Source: Clostridia bacterium
GTDB taxonomy: Bacteria; Bacillota; Clostridia; Oscillospirales; CAG-272
Direction of reading: 5' to 3'
NCBI GenBank assembly: GCA_017463485.1
Contig: JAFTPD010000005.1
Location: forward strand, 1-64,000
DNA: 64,000 nucleotides
Each line of letters begins with the position of its first letter. The stretch's first letter is position 1. The position numbers and the translations under genes were made by a program. Under the pieces are notes generated by a model. It was not told where the DNA came from, ran no database searches, and saw nothing but the letters and a program-made list of their open reading frames with translations. Positions 53,784 to 63,133 of the stretch are shown one piece after another.

Positions 53784-53830
53784 ATAGAAAGCGGGACATA
53801 TTCTTATGCAGAACACATCCCGCTTCTATT
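53784..53830 (-). terminator. terminator of the protease gene
   Basis: AAGCGGGA and TCCCGCTT arms extended by AAATAG/CTATTT with a 21-base loop, just downstream of the leftward protease gene. Confidence 0.6.
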
Positions 53831-53838
53831 TTTATGAT

Positions 53839-55302
53839 TTAATAGCTTGTAAATCCTGCGTCATCAAGGCTGACTCCTGAGCCTGTAAAGTCACGCGACC
53901 AGTTCTTACACAGATATGCAAGCATTGATGAAGCCTGCTTTCGTGCGTTTCGTATTGCCGTTGTGCCTTCTATCTCGCTTTCCGTATAAGTCAGCAGTGT
54001 GTCCGCCTCGAAATCGGGGGCATAGACAGTACCTGCCATGATACTCATATCGTTGATATTGGTAAATCCCCAGATATACGTATCTTCTGACGTCGCATCT
54101 ACAATCAGTACGAACAGATCGCCGTTTTCATTTGCCACCATTATCTCCACCTGTTCATTTTCCACGTTGTATATAGCGGCACGCGCCCATGTCTGAGAGG
54201 ACACCGTTGATTCGCCAAGCTCCAGCGTATACGTTTTTTCGGTTCTGTCGTATTCTCCCTTTTTTATCAAGTGGTTTTTAAGCTTCAGATATATGCCTGC
54301 TTCCTTTTCCGCAAGCGCGCTCAATGTAAGCGAATTACCGTACTCCAGATTTTCAAGCTCGGATACTGCAACGGCGAAATTAAGATTCTGCGAATCCTGC
54401 ACCGTCCAGGTGTTGATACCGATTATCTCGCCATACGCATTGACGAGCGGTCCGCCCGAGTTACCCGAGGAGATCGCCGCGTCGTGTTGAACGTAGGTAA
54501 CGTCCTCTATAACACGATCCTCCTGCGTGATGATACCGCGCGAAAAGGTAGATGTAAGTCCCTGAGAGCTTCCGATAGCATATACGGATTTGCCCACTCC
54601 GTGGCTCTTATCGCACAGCGGCAGAATGGTCAGCTCATCAGCGTCGATCTGCAGAACCGCAAGATCAATCGTCTTGTCATAAGCCAAAACCTTTTTAACC
54701 TCGTATTCCTCCTCGTTCAGCGTGACCGTTGCAGAATACGCGCCATCTATAACGTGGTAGTTGGTGACGATCTTTCCGTCCTCGCTGTATACGAAGCAGG
54801 AGCCGAGCGCATATTCCGCGCCTTTCGAATCGTAGGTCAATATCTCACCGACGGAATTTTTGGCAAGCTCGTATACCTCGTTTGCGTCCTGCTCTGTCAG
54901 GACATACGTTTCAACGTTGGTCTCCTCGCAATTTTCGCAAACGTATTCTATGCTACCGCTATCGGTGCAGCTTGCAGGCGTTGACTCGACCTCAACATAA
55001 GCGTGCTCCAGCTTTTCGCCCTTGGTCTTTTTACATACCGAGCATTTTTTCGGGGATTTGCAGGTCGCGTCTTTCCAATTATGTCCGCGCTCCTCACCCC
55101 TCGTTTCTCCGCATTTGGTGCAGGTCTGCGGGTCAGTACAGCTTGCGTCCTTCCATTCGTGGTCGCAACCAGTTCCGGAGTCGGTAGTGTTCTCCGGATT
55201 GTTAGGCATATTTGTGAGATCGCATGCTGACAAAACGAACAGCATAACGCACAGTCCGACAGCCATCAGCAATAACGATAACGAAAGCTTTACTTTTCTC
55301 AT
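53839..55302 (-). CDS. trypsin-like (HtrA/DegP-type) serine protease lipoprotein
   Basis: Predicted extracytoplasmic protease of 487 residues. A signal peptide leads to a lipobox (VLSAC, about residue 27). Cysteine-knuckle repeats follow (CTDPQTCTKCGETRG, then CKSPKKCSVCKKTKG). The trypsin-like domain spans about 145-325 with His (TNYHVID), Asp (TIDLAVL) and Ser (ISSGNSGGPLV). There is no PDZ domain, unlike HtrA; a C-terminal domain of ~170 residues is unknown. The start at 55302 is set by GGAGG. It may process surface proteins; the CxxC knuckles resemble those of the lipoprotein at 16.9 kb. Confidence 0.85.
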   Translation of the reverse strand: MRKVKLSLSLLLMAVGLCVMLFVLSACDLTNMPNNPENTTDSGTGCDHEWKDASCTDPQTCTKCGETRGEERGHNWKDATCKSPKKCSVCKKTKGEKLEHAYVEVESTPASCTDSGSIEYVCENCEETNVETYVLTEQDANEVYELAKNSVGEILTYDSKGAEYALGSCFVYSEDGKIVTNYHVIDGAYSATVTLNEEEYEVKKVLAYDKTIDLAVLQIDADELTILPLCDKSHGVGKSVYAIGSSQGLTSTFSRGIITQEDRVIEDVTYVQHDAAISSGNSGGPLVNAYGEIIGINTWTVQDSQNLNFAVAVSELENLEYGNSLTLSALAEKEAGIYLKLKNHLIKKGEYDRTEKTYTLELGESTVSSQTWARAAIYNVENEQVEIMVANENGDLFVLIVDATSEDTYIWGFTNINDMSIMAGTVYAPDFEADTLLTYTESEIEGTTAIRNARKQASSMLAYLCKNWSRDFTGSGVSLDDAGFTSY

Positions 55303-55450
55303 TTTTTCCTCCATACATGTACTTGACAAAATACGCGGGGGTGCGTACTCTACGAGAATATACGCAATATCCTTGCTATTAGCCGTATTATAAACTTTTA
55401 CGCAGGGTAAAAGTCAACACTTTTTCAAAAGATTTTTCAATTTTTTTCGA

Positions 55451-56275
55451 TTACGACTTTGAGACGGGTACGTCTGTATATTTTCTGACAGTGACAAGTA
55501 TATCCTCAATTTCCTCTGCCGTGAGGGTACGGAATACACGCGACTCGTTGCCGAGAGCAACGTTCTTTCCCTCGCCCAGCGAGTGATAGGGCTCTATCTC
55601 TATCCCCTTCACGCTTGCAAGGCTATTTGCAAGCTCGGCAATCCCTTTGTAATGCTCGGTTCGTGCGTTGCACCCGGGGACTATCGGACAGCGCAGGATA
55701 ATATCCTTGCCGAGGCTGTCGATAAGGCGCAGGTTTTCAAGGATAAGCACGTTATCCACACCCGTAAAGCTTTGGTGGAGCTGTGCGTCAGTTTCCTTAA
55801 CGTCAAACAAAAACAGGTCGGTATACTCGGCTATCTGCCGAAGCTTCTCCTTCGGTGCAAAGCCGCAGGTCTCAATGGCGGTACGTATTCCGTTTTTGCG
55901 GGCGCGCTTTAGAATCTCAAGCGCAAAATCCGCTTGATACAGCGGCTCGCCGCCCGAAAGTGTCACGCCGCCGCCCGAGGTTTCGTAGAACACCTTATCG
56001 CGAAGCACCTCGCGCGTGACCTCGTCGACGGTGACCGTCTTTCCGCAGACCCGTCTTGCGTCGTTATAGCAAACGAAGCTGTCGTCGGCATTCTTGCATT
56101 TTCCGCAGCCGCGGCACTTGTCGGCATAAAACATTACCTGTCGCTCGGAGCTTTGGCTTTCGGGATTGTGACACCACAAGCAGTGCAAGGGACATCCCTT
56201 GAAAAACACGGTGGTGCGGATACCCGGTCCGTCACTCGTGCAAAACTTTTGTATGTCAAATATTTTTCCGTTCAT
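55451..56275 (-). CDS. glycyl radical enzyme activase
   Basis: Radical SAM protein of 274 residues that installs the glycyl radical on its partner. CPLHCLWCHNPE gives the C-x3-C-x2-C cluster motif; an inserted ferredoxin-like part has CRGCGKC plus further cysteines (CYNDARRVC), and GGEPLYQ and other SAM-binding motifs follow. The start at 56275 is used because the longer frame overlaps the enzyme gene. It lies 11 bases after the glycyl radical enzyme stop, in the usual order. Confidence 0.92.
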   Translation of the reverse strand: MNGKIFDIQKFCTSDGPGIRTTVFFKGCPLHCLWCHNPESQSSERQVMFYADKCRGCGKCKNADDSFVCYNDARRVCGKTVTVDEVTREVLRDKVFYETSGGGVTLSGGEPLYQADFALEILKRARKNGIRTAIETCGFAPKEKLRQIAEYTDLFLFDVKETDAQLHQSFTGVDNVLILENLRLIDSLGKDIILRCPIVPGCNARTEHYKGIAELANSLASVKGIEIEPYHSLGEGKNVALGNESRVFRTLTAEEIEDILVTVRKYTDVPVSKS

Positions 56276-56286
56276 ACACCCACCGC

Positions 56287-58284
56287 TCAATACGCCGTTC
56301 TGTTTATTACTGCGAGCTGCTGCCATTCGGGAAGGCTTACGAAATACTCCGAAAATCCGTACAGACGCACGGTAAGCGTCGGATATTTTTCGGGGTGCGC
56401 CATAGCGTCCTTCAATTCTTCCCTGTCAAGCACGCTGATGCCGACGTGGAAGCCACCCATCTTGAAATACGAAAGCACGAGTGCTTCAAGTATTTCGGGT
56501 GGCTGCTTCTGTCCGAAGGTCAGGTTAAGTCCGCCCGTGGCGGTACGGTCAAACGGGAGCTTGGAAATGCTGTGCAACAGCGCCGTAATTCCGCTCTTAT
56601 CCATACCGTAGGTAGGCGACTGATTTTCCGAAAGAGGTTGACCCGCAAGTCGTCCGTCGGGTGTAGCACCTATACCTGACGCCCACACGTTATCTCTTTC
56701 AAGAGAATAAAATCCGCCGATAGCGAAGAAATTATCCTTGAGTGTCAGCTCGTCGACAGCGTCAAGGAAGGCTTTGCCGACGAGGGCGGTATATTCGTCC
56801 GCATCGCTGTCGTTGCCGAAGTGAGTCATAGCGAGTATTTCACCGTGCAGTTCCTCATAGCCCTCGAAATTATTTTCAAGAACATTCATAAACTCGGCGT
56901 AAGATATTCTCTTATCCTTGAACACTAATTTATCAAGCACCATAAGGGAATCTCCAAGCGTTGCAACGCCCGGGCAGAAGTAATTCAGCGCGTTGTAGGG
57001 AGAAACGCCCGAATCGGGATATTTGCACATAACGGCGCTGTCCGACAACAGCAGACAGTCAAACACGAATGCCTGACGGTGGCCGCCAATTCTTTTTTGC
57101 TCGAGGTCCGCGTATCTTTGCATACCCTCGCGGAGCTTCGATTGGAAATCGGCAAGAATACCGTCAACAGATTCGTAGCTTCCCGATTTTATCACTTCGA
57201 GGAACATCTGCGGAGCAGCTGCAAAATACTCACGTCTGAAGCTATGATAGTTGAAATCAAAGGTACAGCACGCAGAATAGGTATGATTTTTTGCCACGGA
57301 TGGCTCAACGCCCTTGTTTATCAACGCGCGGACCACAAGGTCATAATTGTATATGTTCATCTTGTCGGTAAGCGCTTCGAGTGCCGTGAACACAGCGTGG
57401 TTAAATTCCGCGTCGGCGCTCGGACTCAGCAGCACGGTTATCTGCGGTTGAGCCATATTGTTTATTATTGCGGCACGAAGCACAGCGCGTGACAGCTCAT
57501 TTGGATGCTCGCCGCCGATATTAACGTACTGCTTGGAGGATTGCGGCAAAATAGGCTTTATGTTGTAGTTATGAGTAGCCCTTCCGCATATCTCGTTTGT
57601 TTTCATAAAGAAACCTGCGAGCAGCTCGTCAAGCTCCGCCTCGGTATTGCCCTCCGAGAGCGCCTGTTTGTAATAAGGAAGCATATATTCGTCAAATCTT
57701 CCGAAGGCGTAATCGCGGCTGCCTACGTAACAGCTCGCTACTATATGGACAAGCCAGATGCTTTGCAGAGCTGAATAAAAGTCGTATGCAGGCTCAAACG
57801 GAACGCGCGAGAGCGCCGCCGCCATTTCCGCCTTTTCCACACGCTCCGCTTCAGCCGAATAGCGTGCGGCAAGGTTACGGACGGCAAGTACAACGATCTC
57901 GGCGTTATGCGCGAATTCAAGCGCGTCGGGGGTATTTATCTTTGCAGCGTTTGACTTTATTTCGTCAAGTATTCCGCCAAGACCCACCTTGAGCAGCTTG
58001 GCGTAATCGGGATTCATGTGCCCCGTGGAAAAAAGCAGTCTGGAGGGAGAGCATACCCCCTCCTCGGGTAAGCCTTCTACCATTCTGCCCGCGAAATAAT
58101 CGCAATCGAGCACGGGAGTGGACACCTCCGCGAGCAGCTTTGATAAAATGACGGCATAGCGGTCGCCGGACGTATAATCAGCCATCTCGGCTTCAAGACG
58201 GCACAAAATCCTGTCGCGTTCTATAAATGCGGCAGAGTTATCGCTTTCAAATACAAGTTTTTTAAGTTGTTCAAGCTTTGTCAT
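56287..58284 (-). CDS. glycyl radical enzyme of uncertain substrate
   Basis: Pyruvate-formate-lyase superfamily enzyme of 665 residues, shorter than most (about 750-850). The radical Gly is G643 in RLYGFSEYF, a variant of the RVxGYSxYF consensus. The active-site loop has two neighbouring cysteines, C339-C340 (YSACCTFD), as in pyruvate formate-lyase, and lacks the CxE of diol/choline/aryl lyases. The rest diverges from all members I know, so the substrate is open. It is paired with an activase just downstream. The operon has no metabolosome genes or transporter. Confidence 0.85.
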   Translation of the reverse strand: MTKLEQLKKLVFESDNSAAFIERDRILCRLEAEMADYTSGDRYAVILSKLLAEVSTPVLDCDYFAGRMVEGLPEEGVCSPSRLLFSTGHMNPDYAKLLKVGLGGILDEIKSNAAKINTPDALEFAHNAEIVVLAVRNLAARYSAEAERVEKAEMAAALSRVPFEPAYDFYSALQSIWLVHIVASCYVGSRDYAFGRFDEYMLPYYKQALSEGNTEAELDELLAGFFMKTNEICGRATHNYNIKPILPQSSKQYVNIGGEHPNELSRAVLRAAIINNMAQPQITVLLSPSADAEFNHAVFTALEALTDKMNIYNYDLVVRALINKGVEPSVAKNHTYSACCTFDFNYHSFRREYFAAAPQMFLEVIKSGSYESVDGILADFQSKLREGMQRYADLEQKRIGGHRQAFVFDCLLLSDSAVMCKYPDSGVSPYNALNYFCPGVATLGDSLMVLDKLVFKDKRISYAEFMNVLENNFEGYEELHGEILAMTHFGNDSDADEYTALVGKAFLDAVDELTLKDNFFAIGGFYSLERDNVWASGIGATPDGRLAGQPLSENQSPTYGMDKSGITALLHSISKLPFDRTATGGLNLTFGQKQPPEILEALVLSYFKMGGFHVGISVLDREELKDAMAHPEKYPTLTVRLYGFSEYFVSLPEWQQLAVINRTAY

Positions 58285-58388
58285 TGACTTGCCCTCTTTT
58301 CACAGTTATTCAGTTTAAGTATAACATTTTGGTGCTGGTCTGTCAATAATTTTACCTCAAAAAGCAAAAAATAATATTTATGAGGCAA

Positions 58389-58432
58389 AAGGCAATATCA
58401 CCGTCACAAGTGATATTGCCTTCCTTTTTGTT
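58389..58432. terminator. terminator between GRE and spoIVB region
   Basis: AAGGCAATATCAC and GTGATATTGCCTT (58389-58401, 58410-58422), then CCTTTTTG. Downstream of spoIVB (leftward) and upstream of the GRE gene. Confidence 0.75.
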
Positions 58433-58468
58433 GACAAGAATTTCAATTTCGTGTATAATATTATACAG

Positions 58469-59551
58469 TTATCGCGCTTTCATCTGCATCAGCATATTGT
58501 CAATGAATATTCCATATCCCACGGTAGGATCGTTTATCATAACGTGCGTGACAGCACCTACAAGCTTGCCGTTTTGAATGATAGGTGAGCCGCTCATTCC
58601 CTGCACGATACCGCCCGTTTTTTCGATCAATCTCGGGTCGGTTACTGTTACGGTGAAGCATTTTGAGCCATTCTGCGTTCTGTCTATTGCGGAAATATTT
58701 ATCTCATACTCCCCGATCTCGCCGCCGTCAAGAGTACAGCGCACCGTGGCTTTTCCTTCCTTTACCTCGTCGCGGTGTCCAACCTTCATGGACACCATAT
58801 CGCATCCGTCGGGCAATTTGCTCAGCACCCCGAACACACCGCAAACGGTATTCCCGACCAAGGCGCCGATCTTTCCCGGCTCAAAATATCCTTTGAGCGC
58901 ACCCGGATCTCCCGACTTGCCGCGATCGATACCGCTGATTGTAACGTCCGTCACCGTGCCGCGCTGCATGGGTACAAGCTCGCCCGTGTCCGAGTCACAG
59001 ATGCCGTGTCCGAGTCCGCCAAACAGCTTTCCCGACGGAATTATATAAGTGACCGTTCCTATTCCCGCGCCTCTGTCGCGGACGATAAGACCGCTTTTAT
59101 ACTCCCCTTTTTCATTAGCGGCGGGCTTAACTTTTATATCCAACTCCTGAGCTTGTCCTGCGCCCGTTTTCTTTGGAGTGGGGCGCCTGACCGTAAAGGT
59201 CATTTCCTCGCCTCCCGAGGTCTCCACAAGGCTCACGAGCGAGTCTGCGCCCGTCACTGCCTTACCGTTTATTTTTATTATAACGTCGCGCACCTTGATA
59301 CCGACCTCACGCGCGGGATTTTTTACACCCGCAGGCGTGTTTACGTCACTGTATCCGACAACGACGACACCCTCTGTAAAAAATTTAACACCGAAAGGCA
59401 TTCCGCCCACGTATACCTCGTCCGTGCTTCCCTCTGTCTGCGCCGCGCCCGCCACTGCGGTCATGCTTCCCACGACCAGCGCAAGCGCAAGAAACAGCCA
59501 CAAGGTCTTTTGTAATCTGCGTATATTTCTATTGCCTGTTATCCTTTTCAT
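58469..59551 (-). CDS. spoIVB: SpoIVB peptidase (S55 family)
   Basis: Sporulation signalling protease of 360 residues that in Bacillus triggers SigK activation from the forespore side. An N-terminal signal anchor (about 14-36), a PDZ domain (about 55-125, with GVVVVGYSDV), then the S55 peptidase domain: catalytic His in GLGHGICD and Ser in GMSGSPII. The length is below that of Bacillus (425). It shows that the organism makes endospores or descends from a spore former. No neighbouring spoIIM/spo0A is visible in the window. Confidence 0.92.
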   Translation of the reverse strand: MKRITGNRNIRRLQKTLWLFLALALVVGSMTAVAGAAQTEGSTDEVYVGGMPFGVKFFTEGVVVVGYSDVNTPAGVKNPAREVGIKVRDVIIKINGKAVTGADSLVSLVETSGGEEMTFTVRRPTPKKTGAGQAQELDIKVKPAANEKGEYKSGLIVRDRGAGIGTVTYIIPSGKLFGGLGHGICDSDTGELVPMQRGTVTDVTISGIDRGKSGDPGALKGYFEPGKIGALVGNTVCGVFGVLSKLPDGCDMVSMKVGHRDEVKEGKATVRCTLDGGEIGEYEINISAIDRTQNGSKCFTVTVTDPRLIEKTGGIVQGMSGSPIIQNGKLVGAVTHVMINDPTVGYGIFIDNMLMQMKAR

Positions 59552-59791
59552 TTTGCCATATCTCTTTCCCTTTAGTAGTTTTCCGTCTTGTGGCGCGAGC
59601 CTTCACTGCCCTTGCGCACCTCTCTTACTATACCGCACAGCTCCGCCTCTTATGTGTAACAGATTATTGCGCTTATGGTTTTTTTGAGGCTGAATTTCAA
59701 ATAAATTTTTTAAGCGGAAATTATAATTATTATGTAGCAACGGACAAATAAAAATCCATGTCAAAATTAACTTATAAAAGGAACGTATAAA

Positions 59792-60640
59792 ATGCCGAGC
59801 AAAGCAAAAAACAGTAATAAAAGCATAAAGCAAGCCGTGGAATATCCGCGAGTATCCGTAGCGTCTGCTTTGAGATTTGAAAAATTTGCCCGCTTGTCGG
59901 TTACGGATGACCGCGAGGACGAAGCGGCGCAGATAGGCACGCTCAATGAAAAAAGGCTTCATGCAGTTATAAAAAATTATTTGTGCGACGATATATCCAA
60001 GCAAGAAATTACGATTTTCGGCGGCAACAAAAAAAGCCGCATAGCGGCAGACGTACTCCTCGACGGACAAATTTACGAGGTGCAAACGGGCGGTTTTTTC
60101 CCACTCCGTGCCAAAATCCAAAGATATCTTGCAGAAACGGAATACCGCGTCACGGTGGTCGCTCCCGTCGCGCACGTTAAATATTTAAGATGGATAGATC
60201 CCGCAAGCGGCAATATTTCCGAGCGGCACAGGTCGCCGAAAAAGGCGGGCGTCACCTCGCTTGCCAAGGAGCTTTATTGGCTTCGGGATTTTCTTAACGA
60301 CGAAAGGTTTTCCATAAAAGTCTTGCTGCTTGAAATGGAAGAATTCCGTATGCAGGACGGTTGGGGAAACGGCGGTAAGCGCGGCTCAAACCGATATGAT
60401 CGCGTGCCGCTGTCACTCCTTGGCGAGATCGACTTGAAAACGTCGGCAGACTACGCAAAATATTTTCTCCCCGACAACTTAACGGAGAATTTCACCGCCG
60501 CGGATTATACACGGGCAAGCGGAATTCGGGGCAAAGCCGCGTACTCTGTGATAAAAATTTTGTGCGATATGGGACTCATTTCCCCTGCCGAAAAGATAGG
60601 GCGAGCGCAAGGCTATCGCAAATTGAAAATGGAAATTTGA
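59792..60640 (+). CDS. possible PD-(D/E)xK nuclease-fold protein with C-terminal winged helix
   Basis: Protein of 282 residues that I cannot place. Residues 50-105 contain an acid pattern of restriction-nuclease folds: E53 (LNEKRLH), D87 (IAADVLL) and E96-x-Q98 (YEVQTGG), the E-x-Q form replacing E-x-K. Aromatic and basic residues surround it. The C-terminal ~60 residues (TAADYTRASGIRGKAAYSVI, then CDMGLISPAEK) look like a winged helix. It has AAGGAACG upstream and no obvious partner gene. A DNA-repair or nuclease role is inference from the motif alone. Confidence 0.5.
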   Translation: MPSKAKNSNKSIKQAVEYPRVSVASALRFEKFARLSVTDDREDEAAQIGTLNEKRLHAVIKNYLCDDISKQEITIFGGNKKSRIAADVLLDGQIYEVQTGGFFPLRAKIQRYLAETEYRVTVVAPVAHVKYLRWIDPASGNISERHRSPKKAGVTSLAKELYWLRDFLNDERFSIKVLLLEMEEFRMQDGWGNGGKRGSNRYDRVPLSLLGEIDLKTSADYAKYFLPDNLTENFTAADYTRASGIRGKAAYSVIKILCDMGLISPAEKIGRAQGYRKLKMEI

Positions 60641-60651
60641 TAATTGAAAAT

Positions 60652-60677
60652 GGAGCAGGCTCGGGTGAGCCTGCTCC
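60652..60677. terminator. bidirectional terminator, third GAGCAGGCTC module
   Basis: GGAGCAGGCTC, loop GGGT, GAGCCTGCTCC, between convergent genes. Here it lacks the T-tract on the plus strand seen in the other two copies. Confidence 0.7.
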
Positions 60678-60685
60678 TTCAGCAT

Positions 60686-61861
60686 TTATCTTAGTCCCAC
60701 GTCGGACAAAAATCTATCCGCCGATTTGATCTCGTCCGACGACATTTCGGACGTTCTTTTCGTCTCCCACGCAACACGCCGCGCGGTGCGCTTATCCAAC
60801 AGCTTGAACCATCTGCGCACCCAATAAAAAGGCAATAGCCACTTATGCTTTTGCAGGATTGGATAGCCGTATTTTATCTCGTCGTATGGCAAGAAAATTC
60901 GTTGCATGATATATTTGAATTTACTTCCCTTTTTGCGGTTCTGCATCACCGTCAGATTGTCAAAATTTCCGTACGCTCCGCCTGACAGCAAATATTTTTC
61001 CATTTTCAAGGTGAGTGCGCTGTGCTCCTCGCCATCAAGCCACACGCGGGACAAAGCTCCCGCCGAGCGACAAAATTGCAAAAGCTCGCCGTCACGAAGC
61101 AGTTTTTCTCTTGCGTCACCGTGCGCGACCTTATTATCAAGTATCCAAAGGTCGACGAGCGGACGCACGCCGCAGCCTCCGTGAATAAAATGCTTTGCCA
61201 TGTGGGCGACGTGATAGAAATAAAACATTTCATCCGTAAATACACGCTGATGCTTTTTGCCCTCTGACAAAGTCGATGTTTCCCACGCATTTGCGAGCAC
61301 CCGTGCGACGGAATTCACTATTCCGTCCTCCAAAAGATCGTAATGAAGCTCCACGTGTACCCCGCCGCGCGTAAACATAGACACGTCGTGCGAGGTTTTT
61401 GATTTGCGTTCGTAGCCCAGCTTTTCAACGAGAGTTTGCGCCGCCGTTTCAAGCTCGTCAAGGTTAACAAGCACGTCTATATCGCAGCTTGTACGCATCC
61501 ACGGCTCGGGATAATAGCCACGAAGCACCGAGCCCTTGAGCGGAATGTGGTCTATCCCGGCTTCCTCGAGCGTCCGCGTCAGCTCGCCAAGCTCGTAATT
61601 GATTTTTTCATATCGGTACACTGCAACAAACTGCTTTTTCGCAAATTTTTGCGAGTAAGCGTCGCCGCCGATAAGTCCGTGTTTCTCCAAGCCCGCCGCG
61701 ACTATATGCGCCGAATCGTGCTTATCCGACAGCTCGTAGAGCGCCTTTTTGGCGTCCTCCGCCTGGAGCGCCGACCTAAGCGCGAACAAATCGCCGTCAC
61801 TAAGGTCATATCCGCACACGACGGAGCGGATAAGTATAAACATTATTTCTTGCGTCTGCAC
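60686..61861 (-). CDS. nucleotidyltransferase-like protein (NTP_transf_5 type)
   Basis: Second member of the family in this window, 391 residues. HIPLKGSVLRGYY, SCDIDVLVNL and a helical C-terminus follow the pattern of the protein at 42.1 kb. The start is GTG, eight bases after GGAG. It lies 71 bases after capF, on the same strand, so it probably belongs to the capsule/polysaccharide locus, where such proteins are common but uncharacterised. Confidence 0.8.
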   Translation of the reverse strand: MQTQEIMFILIRSVVCGYDLSDGDLFALRSALQAEDAKKALYELSDKHDSAHIVAAGLEKHGLIGGDAYSQKFAKKQFVAVYRYEKINYELGELTRTLEEAGIDHIPLKGSVLRGYYPEPWMRTSCDIDVLVNLDELETAAQTLVEKLGYERKSKTSHDVSMFTRGGVHVELHYDLLEDGIVNSVARVLANAWETSTLSEGKKHQRVFTDEMFYFYHVAHMAKHFIHGGCGVRPLVDLWILDNKVAHGDAREKLLRDGELLQFCRSAGALSRVWLDGEEHSALTLKMEKYLLSGGAYGNFDNLTVMQNRKKGSKFKYIMQRIFLPYDEIKYGYPILQKHKWLLPFYWVRRWFKLLDKRTARRVAWETKRTSEMSSDEIKSADRFLSDVGLR

Positions 61862-61932
61862 AATATCCGCTCCTTTCTCAATAAAAAAACGAGTAAAATT
61901 TTTTCCTGCTTGCCTTTCAGGGGCAGGGATTA

Positions 61933-63132
61933 TTACTCTACCACCTCAAAAAACGTATCGGGTTTATTGGGATCAAAGCACTCGTTTGCCCACATTACGG
62001 TAACGAGATCCTCTGTATCAGAAAGATTGATGATATTATGGGTGTATCCGGGCAGCATGTGGATAGCTTCGATCTTGTCGCCGCTGACCTCAAAATTCAG
62101 TACCTCATCCGAGCCTATCTTGCGCTCCTGAATGAGTCCGTGACCGCTGACAACGATAAAGAACTCCCATTTAGTGTGATGCCAATGCTGTCCCTTCGTG
62201 ATACCGGGCTTTGAAATATTAACGCTGAACTGTCCGCATTTTTCGGTGCGCAAAAGCTCTGTGAAGCTACCTCTCGCATCCACGTTCATCTTCAAGGGGA
62301 AAGACACCTTTTCCTTTGGCAGATAAGACAAATAGGTGCTGTAAAGCTTCTTTGCAAAGGAGTTATACGGTATTTCGGGCATAGTGAGTGTCGTGGGCTG
62401 ATCTCTGAAGGCTTCAAGCAGCTTAACTATTTCGCCAAGTGTTACCTTATGTGTTATGGGAGCGGCACAATATCTGCCGTCCTCGCAAAGCACAGTATCA
62501 ATACCGTCGAACTCGCAACGGTGCTCCCTGCCCTCAAGAGCCGCGAGCATTTCGTCCACAAGATCGTCGATATAAAGTAGCTCAAGCTGTACCGACGGGT
62601 CGTTTACAGTGATGGGCAGATCGTTTGCAATATTGTTGCAGAAGGTTGCAACTGCGGAGTTGTAGTTGGGTCTGCACCACTTACCAAACAGATTGGGGAA
62701 ACGGTACACCAGCACCTTTGCCCCCGTCTCCTCGCCGTAAGCAAACACAAGCTCCTCTCCCGCCTTCTTGCTTCGTCCGTAGTCGCTGTCGTAGCGTCCG
62801 ATACAGGTAGCCTGAATGGACGACGAGATCATAACGGGGCAGGTATTGTTGTATTTCTTAAGCGTATTAAGCAGAGTGGATGCAAAGCCGAAGTTGCCCT
62901 GCATAAACTCCTCGAGATTCTGCGGGCGGTTTACACCTGCAAGATTAAAGACGAAATCGCATTCGCGGCATGCGGTATCAAGCAGCTCTGCGGGGGAATC
63001 GATATCGTACAGATAAAGCTCGTCCACAGTAATTGCAGGATGCGTTCTGTCCTTTCCATCCTGTATGCTTTTAAGTGCCGCCGTCAGATTCTTTCCTACG
63101 AATCCCGCAGCTCCGGTGATAAGTATTTTCAT
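61933..63132 (-). CDS. capF: CapF-type bifunctional reductase (UDP-L-FucNAc pathway)
   Basis: Protein of 399 residues with two domains. An N-terminal SDR/epimerase Rossmann fold starts with ITGAAGFVGKNL (about 4-15) and has YGRSKKAGE with the YxxxK catalytic pair. A C-terminal cupin domain (about 270-399) has HWHHTKWEFF metal ligands. This is the CapF layout; in Staphylococcus CapE, CapF and CapG convert UDP-GlcNAc to UDP-L-FucNAc. CapF acts after CapE, encoded just upstream. The start at 63132 overlaps nothing and has GAGGGG. Confidence 0.93.
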   Translation of the reverse strand: MKILITGAAGFVGKNLTAALKSIQDGKDRTHPAITVDELYLYDIDSPAELLDTACRECDFVFNLAGVNRPQNLEEFMQGNFGFASTLLNTLKKYNNTCPVMISSSIQATCIGRYDSDYGRSKKAGEELVFAYGEETGAKVLVYRFPNLFGKWCRPNYNSAVATFCNNIANDLPITVNDPSVQLELLYIDDLVDEMLAALEGREHRCEFDGIDTVLCEDGRYCAAPITHKVTLGEIVKLLEAFRDQPTTLTMPEIPYNSFAKKLYSTYLSYLPKEKVSFPLKMNVDARGSFTELLRTEKCGQFSVNISKPGITKGQHWHHTKWEFFIVVSGHGLIQERKIGSDEVLNFEVSGDKIEAIHMLPGYTHNIINLSDTEDLVTVMWANECFDPNKPDTFFEVVE

Positions 63133-63133
63133 G

